DNA from: Desulfuromonas sp. KJ2020
Lineage (GTDB): Bacteria; Desulfobacterota; Desulfuromonadia; Desulfuromonadales; SZUA-540
Direction: 5' to 3'
Assembly: GCF_024197615.1 (NCBI RefSeq)
Contig: NZ_JAKUKE010000003.1
Location: 41,684-105,683, forward strand
DNA length: 64,000 bases
The translations under genes and the position numbers were made by a program. Of this stretch, positions 38,022 to 45,601 are shown one piece after another. The stretch's first letter is position 1; every line of letters starts with the position of its first letter. The notes beneath the pieces were generated by a model. That model was not told the origin of the DNA. It ran no database searches and saw nothing but the letters and a program-made list of their open reading frames with translations.

Positions 38022-38921
38022 TCAGGCCGGTGGGCCGGAAGACCGCAGGTGTTCGAGAAAAGCCTGGGCAAGAGGGGAAAGTTGTCGATTTTTGCGCTGG
38101 ACCAGGTAGAAGGGGCGGCGAATGTCGACGCCCTCAATGGGCACCTGCACCAGACTCCCTTTCTCCAGGTCCTCGGCCACAGCCAGAGAAGACAGGATGG
38201 CGATGCCCAGACCGGCCTTGACGGCCTGCCTGACGGCCTCCGAGCTGTCGATCTCAGCCACCGGCGACAGAGCTGCCGGATTGAAGCCGTGACGCAGGAG
38301 TTCCTCATTCATGACCGTGCGGCTGCCCGATCCCTCTTCTCTCAAAATAAAAGGCTGTGTGGCTAGGTCTTCGAGGGAGATGGTGGAAACTTTGGCCCAG
38401 GGATGGCGGGGGGGAACCACCAGAATAAGCCGGTCTGAAAAGATGTCCGTGCTTTCGAGGGCCGGGACCCTGGCCCGTGCGCCGATAATGCCGATTTCCA
38501 TCTCACCTGAGAGGAGGTGATGGGTGGTCTTGGCGGTGTCGGCGATTTTCAGACGAAGCCGGATGGCGGGGTGGCGTGACTGGAAGGATTCGATGAGCCG
38601 GGGCAGAAGGTAGGCGCCTGGAATGGTGCTGGCTCCCAGGACAAGGTCGCCGGTGAGGTTGCCGCTGAACTGGCGTATGGCCTGAAAGGTTTCGTCTTGC
38701 AGCTTAATGAGCCGGACGGCGTAGCGATAGAGGAGTTCGCCGGCTGGAGTAGGCAAAACTTCGCGACCCAGACGGTCGAGCAGTTTCTCTCCCAACAGGT
38801 CTTCCAATTGTCGGACGTGTTCACTGACTGTTGGCTGGGTAAGGGAGACGAATTCAGCCGCTTTGGAAAAACTCTTCAGGTCGACGATCTTACAGAAGAC
38901 CTCCAGTTTTCTTATGTCCAT
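38022..38921 (-). CDS. LysR-family regulator, selenium-metabolism-associated type
   Basis: 299 residues from ATG at 38921. N-terminal winged HTH (about 2-60; MDIRKLEVFCKIVDLKSFS, SLTQPTVSEHV) and a periplasmic-binding-like effector domain (about 88-295; STIPGAYLLPRLIESF, ILREEGSGSRTVMNEEL). The N-terminus and the STIPGAYLLP and REEGSGSR segments resemble the LysR subgroup annotated as selenium-metabolism-associated. No selD, selA or selenoprotein gene is in the window, so this is a resemblance only. Convergent with asnS, 26 bases apart. Confidence 0.85.
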   Translation of the reverse strand: MDIRKLEVFCKIVDLKSFSKAAEFVSLTQPTVSEHVRQLEDLLGEKLLDRLGREVLPTPAGELLYRYAVRLIKLQDETFQAIRQFSGNLTGDLVLGASTIPGAYLLPRLIESFQSRHPAIRLRLKIADTAKTTHHLLSGEMEIGIIGARARVPALESTDIFSDRLILVVPPRHPWAKVSTISLEDLATQPFILREEGSGSRTVMNEELLRHGFNPAALSPVAEIDSSEAVRQAVKAGLGIAILSSLAVAEDLEKGSLVQVPIEGVDIRRPFYLVQRKNRQLSPLAQAFLEHLRSSGPPA

Positions 38922-38959
38922 GTCGGTTCCAGGTCGCTGAGACTGAGCAGGCAAAGAAG

Positions 38960-39595
38960 CTACAGTGGATTTTCTGTTTCAGGAGCGGCGTCCCTCCCGG
39001 CATTTCGCCACATGCTGCCCACTTTTAATAGACCGAGCAGCCCCAGTCCCAAGAAGAAAAATCCACGAATTCTGGCTGGCTCCTTCCCGGCGCTGAGAAA
39101 AATGATGTTTTCGCTGATGTCCAGCCCTTCCTCACGCGCCAGCTTGAGCAGTTTGTCCTTGTTGCCACTTGCCACAAGCCCCCCCACGAGCATGCCTGTG
39201 ATGTCACGTTGTCCTCTGAAATCTTCGGCGTGGGCTTCCAGGTAGGCCCGTTGCGCCGTCTCTGAGTCGAAGGTGAAGTAATAATCCTGCAGCCGCTGAA
39301 TGATCTGCGGGTCACGGGTTTCGACCAGAATATCAATGGGCTGAACGCCTGGAGAGAGACGCAGCGGAATCAGAAAAGCTTCAAGCTCCAGGGTTCCGGA
39401 AGTGGATATCCCCTCCAGCAAATCCAGATAGCCGCCGGTGACGTGCAGCCACTCCCGTGGCGGGCCATTTTCTACCAGCGCGGCGGCAGTGATAGTCTGG
39501 GGAGCGCGATTGCGCAAGAACAGAGAGACATCAGTCCAGCCCAGCCAGATAAGGACCAGGCAGACTGCGGTCAGGGTGAAGCGAAATCGTTTCAT
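38960..39595 (-). CDS. membrane protein of unknown function
   Basis: 211 residues with a membrane segment at each end (about 6-22 and 178-196) and a soluble region between, presumably on the outside of the inner membrane. No family recognised. The soluble part contains EAFLIPLRLSPG and DITGMLVGGLVASGNKDKL. ATG 39595 has AAGGAA 7 bases upstream. It lies 38 bases before the LysR gene in the same direction and is separated from the symporter by a terminator, so it probably forms a pair with LysR. Confidence 0.75.
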   Translation of the reverse strand: MKRFRFTLTAVCLVLIWLGWTDVSLFLRNRAPQTITAAALVENGPPREWLHVTGGYLDLLEGISTSGTLELEAFLIPLRLSPGVQPIDILVETRDPQIIQRLQDYYFTFDSETAQRAYLEAHAEDFRGQRDITGMLVGGLVASGNKDKLLKLAREEGLDISENIIFLSAGKEPARIRGFFFLGLGLLGLLKVGSMWRNAGRDAAPETENPL

Positions 39596-39620
39596 GGACA
39601 AGGTTCCTTGGGATCGTTTG

Positions 39621-39649
39621 AAAAAAAAGGGCCGCCATGCAGGCGGCCC
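39621..39649 (-). terminator. intrinsic terminator after the symporter gene
   Basis: Read on the minus strand, GGGCCGCC-TGCAT-GGCGGCCC is followed by eight T. Perfect 8-bp GC-rich stem. It isolates the actP-like operon from the downstream membrane protein and LysR genes. Confidence 0.92.
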
Positions 39650-39691
39650 CAGTGTATGACAAATGAAGAACAGGGTGCAACATCTTATGCT

Positions 39692-41626
39692 TTAGGCGGC
39701 CTCGGTTGCTTCACTGCTGACGGCATCCTTCTGCGTCATGAGAGAGACGACAACCAGAGCGATAAAGCTCAGCGGAATAGAGATGGCCGCCGGGCTGTTG
39801 AACTGGACCGGTGCATCACCCGGGAGCAGGCCGTAGCGGACCCACATGTCGGGGGAGATGAGGATCAGACCCAGGGCGGAGGTCAGGCCGACTGTGATAG
39901 AAGCCGCCACGCCTTTGGCCGTCGTCTTCTTCCAGAAGAGCAGCATGAGTATGGCCGGCAGGTTGGCCGAGGCTGCCACCGCAAAGGCCCAACCGACCAG
40001 GAAGGAAACGTTCATGCCCTCAAAGACGATGCCCAGGTAGATGGCAATGCAGCCAACTACGACGGCGGCGATCTTACCGGCTTTTACTTTGCCGGCATCA
40101 CTCATGTGCAGGCCGAGGAAGTTGTCCATCAGGTCGTGGGCCACGGCACCCGAGGCCGCGACAATAAGGCCGGAGACAGTGCCGAGTACGGTGGCGAAGG
40201 CCAGCGACGAAATGATGGCGAACAGGAAGACCCCGAAAGAGAGAGCCAGCAGGGGGGCACTCATGTTGTTGTCGGTCAGGTTGATAACGCCGTTGGTCAT
40301 GGCGCCAATACCCAGATACAGGGTGAGGACATAGAAGAAACCAATAGCGGCGATGGCCACAATCGTCGACTTACGGGCGGCGGCCTGGCTCGGTACGGTG
40401 TAGTAGCGGATGAGGATGTGGGGAAGGGCCGCAGTACCGCAGAACAGAGCCAGCATCAGGGAGATGAAGTTGAATTTCTCAGTGCCGGTGGCGTTGTCGA
40501 CCTTAAACTTCAGGCCGGGACGCAGCACGCGGGCGCCAGGGGTCGGCTTCTGGTAGAAGACTTCGTATTTGGTATCTCCGGCCAGGACGTATTTCTTGCC
40601 CCAGAGAATGACAGTTGAGTTCTGGACGGCGGAAAGGTAGGCGAAGGGTCCGATGGCGCCAGTCTGGGCGACCTGCTGGCCGTCGATGGTGATTTCCTTA
40701 AGATTGCCGACGGGAAAGAACTTGCCGTCATCCTTGGTGCCGCCATTGTACAGCTTGGTGCCATCCGGTTGGGTTACGACAAAGAGGGCCTCGTTGAGCG
40801 TGTAGCCGCCATCGGCTGCAGGGCTATAGCTCCAGACGGTCTCAGTCCCGTTGCCGCTCAGCTTGACCAAGCCGGCTTTGCCGAACTCGCTTTCCTGCCA
40901 GCCAGCGGGAGCTGACATTTCGCCGGCTTGCAGAGAGCCGTCCGCAGCGACGCTGGCGGTCAGGGTTTGCAGAGGCTTGGTGTTGTTGTCGAAGCCTTTG
41001 GGTTCACTGCTGAGGCCGCGTGTCAATACCGCTACCACCACAACCGTGGAGACGATAAGCAGCAAAGCACCTTTGAAAAACTGTACGTAAGTAGTGGAGG
41101 CCATACCGGCCGTAGCCACGATAAGCGTAACGACCACGCCGACAATGCTGACGCCGACCCAGTGGGGCATGCCCAGCAGGGGCTTGACGAGAACGCCGGC
41201 ACCGACCATCTGGGGAATAAGGTAGAAGACCGAGACAACCAGGGTGCTGATAGCAGCCATCAGCTGAATGCCCTTGGAGTTGAACTTGGAGTCGAGGGCG
41301 TCGGTGAAGGTGTATTTGCCCAGGCGCTTCATCGGTTCGGCCACCAGGAAGAGCGCGACCATCCAGCCTGCCAGGTAACCGATGGCGTACATCCAGCCAT
41401 CGAAACCGGCAGTGGCGATCATGCCGCAGATGCCGAGGAAACTGGCGGCGGAAAGATAGTCGCCGGCAAAGGCGATACCGTTGGTAAACCAGTGGATGTT
41501 GCCGCCGGCGGCATAGTAGCCGGCTGAAGAGGTCGTCCGGCGGGCCAGGTAGAAGGAAAGACCCAGAACGAAGGCGACAAAGCTGAAGAAGAGGGCAATG
41601 GCCAGCGGTGAAGTTTCGTAGTTCAT
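39692..41626 (-). CDS. cation/acetate symporter family protein (ActP-like, SSS family) with large insertion
   Basis: Sodium:solute symporter probably importing acetate or a similar short carboxylate. 644 residues, against about 550 for E. coli ActP. Membrane core with GYYAAGGNIHWFTNGIAFAGDYLSAASFLG (given only as a location, residues 36-65) and LPHILIRYYTVP near 401, both typical of ActP. Residues about 205-385 form a hydrophilic insertion between two membrane segments. Strong AAGGGGAGG site. It follows a DUF485 gene by 13 bases, the usual pair. Confidence 0.88.
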   Translation of the reverse strand: MNYETSPLAIALFFSFVAFVLGLSFYLARRTTSSAGYYAAGGNIHWFTNGIAFAGDYLSAASFLGICGMIATAGFDGWMYAIGYLAGWMVALFLVAEPMKRLGKYTFTDALDSKFNSKGIQLMAAISTLVVSVFYLIPQMVGAGVLVKPLLGMPHWVGVSIVGVVVTLIVATAGMASTTYVQFFKGALLLIVSTVVVVAVLTRGLSSEPKGFDNNTKPLQTLTASVAADGSLQAGEMSAPAGWQESEFGKAGLVKLSGNGTETVWSYSPAADGGYTLNEALFVVTQPDGTKLYNGGTKDDGKFFPVGNLKEITIDGQQVAQTGAIGPFAYLSAVQNSTVILWGKKYVLAGDTKYEVFYQKPTPGARVLRPGLKFKVDNATGTEKFNFISLMLALFCGTAALPHILIRYYTVPSQAAARKSTIVAIAAIGFFYVLTLYLGIGAMTNGVINLTDNNMSAPLLALSFGVFLFAIISSLAFATVLGTVSGLIVAASGAVAHDLMDNFLGLHMSDAGKVKAGKIAAVVVGCIAIYLGIVFEGMNVSFLVGWAFAVAASANLPAILMLLFWKKTTAKGVAASITVGLTSALGLILISPDMWVRYGLLPGDAPVQFNSPAAISIPLSFIALVVVSLMTQKDAVSSEATEAA

Positions 41627-41639
41627 GCGACCTCCCCTT

Positions 41640-41906
41640 TTATTTGTTCAATCGCGCTTCTGCAGCATTGCAGAGCTGGTTGTAGATGACGGCGAGTACC
41701 AGGGCAAAGGCCAACAGGCCAAAGCCGTAGACAACGGCCAGAGTCTGCCCGAACACAATTTTTTCCATGAGAGAGGGTTTGACGGCATTGATCACAACAA
41801 AGCCGGCATAAACGATGGTGTAGGCGATGAACATCCAAACGCCCAGAGTGGTTTTGTAGCCCTGAGCGTTATCTTTGCCCAGTTTTACTGCGGGTCCGTG
41901 TCCCAT
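41640..41906 (-). CDS. DUF485 membrane protein, symporter partner
   Basis: 88 residues from ATG 41906 (AAAGGAGC upstream). Two membrane segments (about 22-44 LGVWMFIAYTIVYAGFVVI and 60-80 VVYGFGLLAFALVLAVIY). DUF485 (YjcH) genes typically precede actP. The role is unknown; it may be an accessory or stabilising subunit. The frame opens 24 codons upstream but the SD and conserved start favour 41906. Confidence 0.88.
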   Translation of the reverse strand: MGHGPAVKLGKDNAQGYKTTLGVWMFIAYTIVYAGFVVINAVKPSLMEKIVFGQTLAVVYGFGLLAFALVLAVIYNQLCNAAEARLNK

Positions 41907-42386
41907 TTTCGTTGCTCCTTTTCGCTTGTGTTTCTGATGATAACCGGTGAATAAAACCAGGTGACCTTGTCTGGCCAAAAAGCAGGGGCCCTGTGGAAGC
42001 TTTCGGACGAAAGTTCTAAAGGGTACCTCCTCGCGACACGGCCGTCCCCCCGAGGGAAGGGAGCCGGCTTTATCCTGATTGGTGCTGAATTGTGATCGCC
42101 TGCTTCACGCAAGACAGGGTTCTGGTAAAAAATATACGATGTGGATTTTATTTCCGGCGCAATAATACGCCGTTCTATGTTTATGTCAATAGAAAACTTG
42201 GAATAAACCCCTTGTTTCGGCCTGTGAACGTTATCTGGGTCGCAGATTGTGTTTGTGTTTACAATAAGTTAAAAAATCACCCATTGTGGGTAGAAAAATG
42301 TTTTGTTACGACTGGTAATTCTTCCCAATCCTGTTATTTTAAGGCTTTTTTTCCGGGAAGTACTTCTTCTGTGATATTTTGACCCC
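41907..42386. other. 480-base intergenic region between divergent genes, with predicted leader of the DUF485-symporter operon
   Basis: No gene seen. About 42100-42386 is A+T-rich, 41970-42075 is G+C-rich. Inverted repeats: CTTTCG-GA-CGAAAG (42000-42013), CAGGG-G-CCCTG (41983-41993) with A5 at its left (T5 on the minus strand), GGCG...CGCC near 42156-42171, and GAAGTACTTC (42357-42366). The minus-strand promoter at 42162-42189 implies a leader of about 250 bases. Confidence 0.6.
42162..42189 (-). promoter_or_regulatory. sigma70 promoter of the DUF485-symporter operon
   Basis: On the minus strand, TTGACA (42189-42184), 16-base spacer, TATTAT (42167-42162). Perfect -35 and 5/6 -10. The predicted start is near 42155. 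Confidence 0.65.
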
Positions 42387-43262
42387 ATGATGCTTCAGGA
42401 CATTCTCGAAAAAGTACAGGCGCGAAGCGGCCCGGATTTTCTGCAGAAGGACCCGGTCCGGTTTCCACGACAGTTCAGCTCCTTCGCCGATCAGGAGGCA
42501 GTCGCTTTTGTCAGCGCTGCTTTGGCCTATGGACAGGTGGGCATTATTCTGCGCCATGTCGAGGATCTGATCGGGCGCATGGGAAAAAGCCCTGCCGATT
42601 TTATTGCCAATTTTACTCCGAGACGCGATGCGGCTTACCTGCGGGGCTTCAAGCATCGTTTCAATGATGCGAAGGATCTGGCCTGCCTGTTCTGGCTGAT
42701 GCGTGGGATGATTGAAACGGCGGGGAGCCTGGAAAACTTCTTTGGTCAGGGGGATGACGGCGGCGCGACCATCACGTCGGCCCTGGCCTCCTTTTGCCGC
42801 CGGGCTCTGGCCCAGGACGTTACCCCTTTTTATGCGGGAGGGCGCTTGCCGGCAAGGGCCGGTGTGCGCTATTTTTTCCCCAGCCCGGAAGGGGGCAGCG
42901 CCTGCAAGCGGCTTTGTATGTTTTTGCGTTGGGTGGTGCGCCCGGATGATGGCATCGATCTCGGCCTGTGGACGACAATAGCGCCGGCCCGCCTGGTACT
43001 GCCTCTGGATACCCACACGGGTCGTATTTCGCGACTGCTCGGCCTCTCTGCTCGGCGTACGGCCGACTGGAAGATGGCCCTGGAGGTGACGGAGCGGCTG
43101 CGCGCTTTTGATGCGTCGGATCCGGTGCGCTTCGATTTTGCCCTGGCTCATCTCGGCATCAGCGAGGGCTGCCGCGGTCGCCAGGGCGAAGTGTGCCGGT
43201 CTTGCGCGGTCGCCTCCTGCTGCCTTTGCGGCGGTGGGCCTCCCGAAAAAAATGGCGGATAG
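42387..43262 (+). CDS. TIGR02757 family protein (DUF2400)
   Basis: 291 residues. The family has no established function. Segments I recognise: DFLQKDPVRFPRQFSSFADQE split over two helices, ALAYGQVGIILRHVEDLIGRM, FKHRFNDAKDL, FLRWVVRPDDGIDLGLW and PLDTHTGRISRLLGL, plus a C-terminal Cys cluster (CRGRQGEVCRSCAVASCCLC) resembling an iron-sulfur loop of helix-hairpin-helix glycosylases. Two ATGs at 42387 and 42390; ribosome site weak. Confidence 0.87.
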   Translation: MMLQDILEKVQARSGPDFLQKDPVRFPRQFSSFADQEAVAFVSAALAYGQVGIILRHVEDLIGRMGKSPADFIANFTPRRDAAYLRGFKHRFNDAKDLACLFWLMRGMIETAGSLENFFGQGDDGGATITSALASFCRRALAQDVTPFYAGGRLPARAGVRYFFPSPEGGSACKRLCMFLRWVVRPDDGIDLGLWTTIAPARLVLPLDTHTGRISRLLGLSARRTADWKMALEVTERLRAFDASDPVRFDFALAHLGISEGCRGRQGEVCRSCAVASCCLCGGGPPEKNGG

Positions 43263-43268
43263 GGTTGG

Positions 43269-43538
43269 TCAGAGGGGGATGCGCAATTTTTTACAGTGGG
43301 CTCTGATGATCATGTCGGCCTGGTTGAGGCGAGACAGTTTCATGTTCTTGGCCTTGAGGGCCAAGACGTCCTCAAGGGGGATCTGTTCGCCTCGCAGTTC
43401 CCGGGCCACGATGCCCAGATTGGTCAGAATGACTTTAAGGTCCGCTGGCGTGTACTGGCGCAGCGTGGCGGTGGAGAGATTGAAAAAGCCCTCGGCGATG
43501 TCCCGGGCGAATTTTTTCGGATTGCCGCTGATAGCCAT
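43269..43538 (-). CDS. conserved-looking 89-residue protein, unknown
   Basis: Small, highly charged, predicted all-helical protein starting MAISGNPKKFARDIAEGFF and ending MIIRAHCKKLRIPL. No family recognised; no signal peptide. Ends 6 bases from the convergent TIGR02757 gene. The opposite strand has a comparable-length open frame (43296-43562), but this strand has the more protein-like composition (LREL, AREL, helical heptads). Ribosome site weak. Confidence 0.6.
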   Translation of the reverse strand: MAISGNPKKFARDIAEGFFNLSTATLRQYTPADLKVILTNLGIVARELRGEQIPLEDVLALKAKNMKLSRLNQADMIIRAHCKKLRIPL

Positions 43539-43580
43539 AGATATGCTCTAAGCCTGTTATGAATGGAGGGGAAAAATAGG

Positions 43581-43757
43581 ATGGTCAGCTACAAAGTTGT
43601 AGAAACCAGCATCGTCACCGATGAGACGCTCGAAGCCATTCTCAATGAATACACCGCCCAGGGGTGGCACTTCGAAAACATTCAGTTCGCCATGCGCGAA
43701 GCCAGCAAACGGCCTTCCATGGCTTTTGTCCTTTTCACCCGGCCCGAATCGGCCTAG
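43581..43757 (+). CDS. DUF4177 family small protein
   Basis: 58 residues from ATG 43581 with GGAGGGG 9 bases upstream. Sequence MVSYKVVETSIVTDETLEA then LNEYTAQGWHFENIQF fits the DUF4177 pattern (KVV...LN.....GW) . Cytoplasmic, function unknown. Its stop overlaps the 3' end of the convergent zinc-ribbon gene by 4 bases. Confidence 0.8.
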   Translation: MVSYKVVETSIVTDETLEAILNEYTAQGWHFENIQFAMREASKRPSMAFVLFTRPESA

Positions 43758-43936
43758 TCGTCCCAGGTCTCCTGGTCCCGGTAGGTCAGGGTCTTTTTGG
43801 GGTCGGAGGACGGGGTCGCCCCGCAGCGGGGACAGAAGGGCTCGGCCCCCTCTTCCTCGTCGACAAGCTTTTCCTCATTGAGTTCGCGGGGCTGGCCGCT
43901 GCAGGCGCAGAACCACTTCCGGCGGGTTGTTGTCAT
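43754..43936 (-). CDS. 60-residue zinc-ribbon-like protein
   Basis: MTTTRRKWFCACSGQPRELN at the N-terminus with FCACS, then FCPRCGATPSSDPKKT: two C-x-C/C-x2-C pairs about 27 residues apart, likely one zinc ribbon. Acidic linker EEEGAE. A good GAGGAG lies before ATG 43936 on the minus strand. Function unknown. Confidence 0.75.
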   Translation of the reverse strand: MTTTRRKWFCACSGQPRELNEEKLVDEEEGAEPFCPRCGATPSSDPKKTLTYRDQETWDD

Positions 43937-43970
43937 GACGGATCTCCTCGGCTAGGATAGGCGGATTGCG

Positions 43971-44016
43971 GCAAACAGGGGAGTCCCGGCGAGATACGCC
44001 AGGATTCCCCGTTTGC
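43971..44016. repeat. long imperfect hairpin between trpS and the zinc-ribbon gene
   Basis: GCAAAC (43971-43976) pairs with GTTTGC (44011-44016), then GGGGA with TCCCC, TCC with GGA, GGCG with CGCC, with a bulged A and single mismatches, loop AGATA. No uridine run on either strand. Confidence 0.75.
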
Positions 44017-44045
44017 ATTCCGGCCCTTCAAGTATGCCAAGACTT

Positions 44046-44061
44046 GCCTTGCGTGCAAGGC
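44046..44061. repeat. 16-bp palindrome next to the trpS stop
   Basis: GCCTTGCGTGCAAGGC-type palindrome: GCCTTGC (44046-44052) and GCAAGGC (44055-44061) around GT, one base from the trpS stop codon. Together with the next hairpin it may form the 3' end of the trpS mRNA. Confidence 0.6.
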
Positions 44062-44062
44062 C

Positions 44063-45028
44063 TCAATAGGCCAGCCCCGTTTTCTTTCGTACCTTACGCA
44101 GGGTTTTGCTGGCGGCATGGCGGGCCTTGTCCCGGCCGTCGGCCAAGATTTGGCGCAAACCGTCCTTATCGGCCAACAGTTCCTGGCGCCGGGCGGCATA
44201 AGGGGCGAAGAAATCCCGTACCGTCACGAAGAGTTCTTCCTTGATCTCGCCATACCCCATCCCACCGGCCAGATATCGCTGGCGCAGGCTCTTCTCCTCT
44301 TCCTTGTTCAGAAAGAGCCGGTAGATCTGGAAGACGTTGCACTTGTCCGGATCCTTGGGGTCTTCCACCGGCGTCGGGTCGGTGACGATGCGCATCACGC
44401 TTTTGCGCAGAGCCTTTTCTTCCTGAAACAGGTCGATGGTATTGCCGTAGCTCTTGCTCATCTTCTGGCCGTCGATGCCGGGGACGGTCGCCACCTCATC
44501 GTCGATCTCCGGTTCGGGCAGCGTGAAGATGTCGCCGTAGGCGTTGTTGAACTTGATGGCGATGTCGCGAGTCACTTCGACATGCTGTTTCTGGTCCTTG
44601 CCAACGGGCACCTTTTCGCTCTGAAAGAGCAGGATGTCCGCCGCCATCAGCACCGGATAGGCGAAGAGGCCATGGTTGGCGGCGATGCCGCGGGCGATCT
44701 TGTCCTTGTAGCTGTGGCAGCGCTCCAGCAGCCCCATGGGGGTGAAGTTGGAGAGGGCCCAGGCCAGTTCCTGCACCTCGGGCAGATCCGACTGGACCCA
44801 GAAAGTGCTCTTTTCAGGGTCGAGACCAAGCGCCAGAAAGTTGGCGGCGGCCTCCAGGGTTCCCTGTGCCAGCTGCTTGCCGTCGGCGACGCTGGTCATG
44901 GCGTGGTAGTTGGCGATGAAGCAGAAGAGATCCTCCTGCTCCTGGTGCTCAATCATTTTTTTCATCATGCCGAAAAAATTGCCCAGGTGCAGGGAGCCGG
45001 AAGGCTGGATGCCGGAAAGAACGCGCAT
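44063..45028 (-). CDS. trpS: tryptophanyl-tRNA synthetase
   Basis: Class I synthetase charging tRNA-Trp. 321 residues, the compact bacterial size. HIGH-type motif PSGSLHLGN (9-17), KMSKS exactly conserved at 189-193 (GQKMSKSYGNTI), GKDQKQHVEVTRDIA in the Trp/adenylate pocket. ATG 45028. It has its own unit: terminators lie upstream (45115-45144) and hairpins downstream. About 34 kb from the trp biosynthetic operon. Confidence 0.96.
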   Translation of the reverse strand: MRVLSGIQPSGSLHLGNFFGMMKKMIEHQEQEDLFCFIANYHAMTSVADGKQLAQGTLEAAANFLALGLDPEKSTFWVQSDLPEVQELAWALSNFTPMGLLERCHSYKDKIARGIAANHGLFAYPVLMAADILLFQSEKVPVGKDQKQHVEVTRDIAIKFNNAYGDIFTLPEPEIDDEVATVPGIDGQKMSKSYGNTIDLFQEEKALRKSVMRIVTDPTPVEDPKDPDKCNVFQIYRLFLNKEEEKSLRQRYLAGGMGYGEIKEELFVTVRDFFAPYAARRQELLADKDGLRQILADGRDKARHAASKTLRKVRKKTGLAY

Positions 45029-45114
45029 GTCGGTACCTCGTAATCAACAGTAAGGGTTAATAAGGGGCTCTCACAACAGCAGTGGAAAGAGGTCGTGAGT
45101 AGATATTTCAACAG

Positions 45115-45144
45115 AAAAAGCCGCGGTTTTTGGCCGCGGCTTTT
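45115..45144. terminator. bidirectional-looking intrinsic terminator between lon operon and trpS
   Basis: AAAAAGCCGCGG (45115-45126), loop TTTTTGG, CCGCGGCTTTT (45134-45144): an 11-bp perfect stem with A/T flanks on both sides. On the minus strand it ends the lon-downstream transcript. The rest of 45029-45324 shows no gene. Confidence 0.9.
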
Positions 45145-45324
45145 CTCGTGGGACTGACCGCGACCTTGTTCGGTACGCGGGCATGACATATTGTCTGGGG
45201 TCGCGGACCGGTTCAGAAAGAGGCCCAGCGCCACCAAAGGCTGCTTCGAGTGATGTCTGTGTGCAAAGACTGTTTCATGGTTGGAAAAAGTAGCAATTCT
45301 TCCGTGCTTCGTCAACGGCTAATT

Positions 45325-45555
45325 TTACGACTGACTGGTGGTCCCGCCCCCCATGAGGGCGGCGAACTGGAGAAGCTGCTGCAGTTCGATGCCACTCTCT
45401 TTGAGCAGATTGAGGAGCAGGGGAAAGAGCTGCATCATGAAGGCCTGATCTTTCATGCCCTCACGGGCCAGTTCGGGCAGGGTTTCAAGGATAAAGGTTT
45501 TTTTCTGTTCGGCGTCCAGCGCCAGTACGGCGGCTTTGAGTTCCTGTACGGTCAT
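45325..45555 (-). CDS. 76-residue protein of unknown function downstream of lon
   Basis: Starts MTVQELKAAVLALDAEQKK at 45555 with GGAGAACG upstream on the minus strand. Predicted wholly helical and cytoplasmic, with leucine-rich amphipathic segments (MQLFPLLLNLLKESG, LQQLLQFAALMG). No family recognised. It begins 46 bases after lon in the same direction, with no terminator between, so it is probably co-transcribed with lon. Confidence 0.7.
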   Translation of the reverse strand: MTVQELKAAVLALDAEQKKTFILETLPELAREGMKDQAFMMQLFPLLLNLLKESGIELQQLLQFAALMGGGTTSQS

Positions 45556-45601
45556 GAATCGTTCTCCGGTTGGGTAATGTCGGGGCCTTTGCCCCTGGTT
45601 G

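Noticed and set aside
42356-42366. GAAGTACTTC palindrome as an operator of TIGR02757
   Set aside because: Short and isolated, no second copy seen; noted only within the intergenic entry.
43296-43562. 88-codon plus-strand frame opposite the 89-residue minus gene
   Set aside because: Both are open. The minus frame has the more protein-like composition, so the plus frame was left out.
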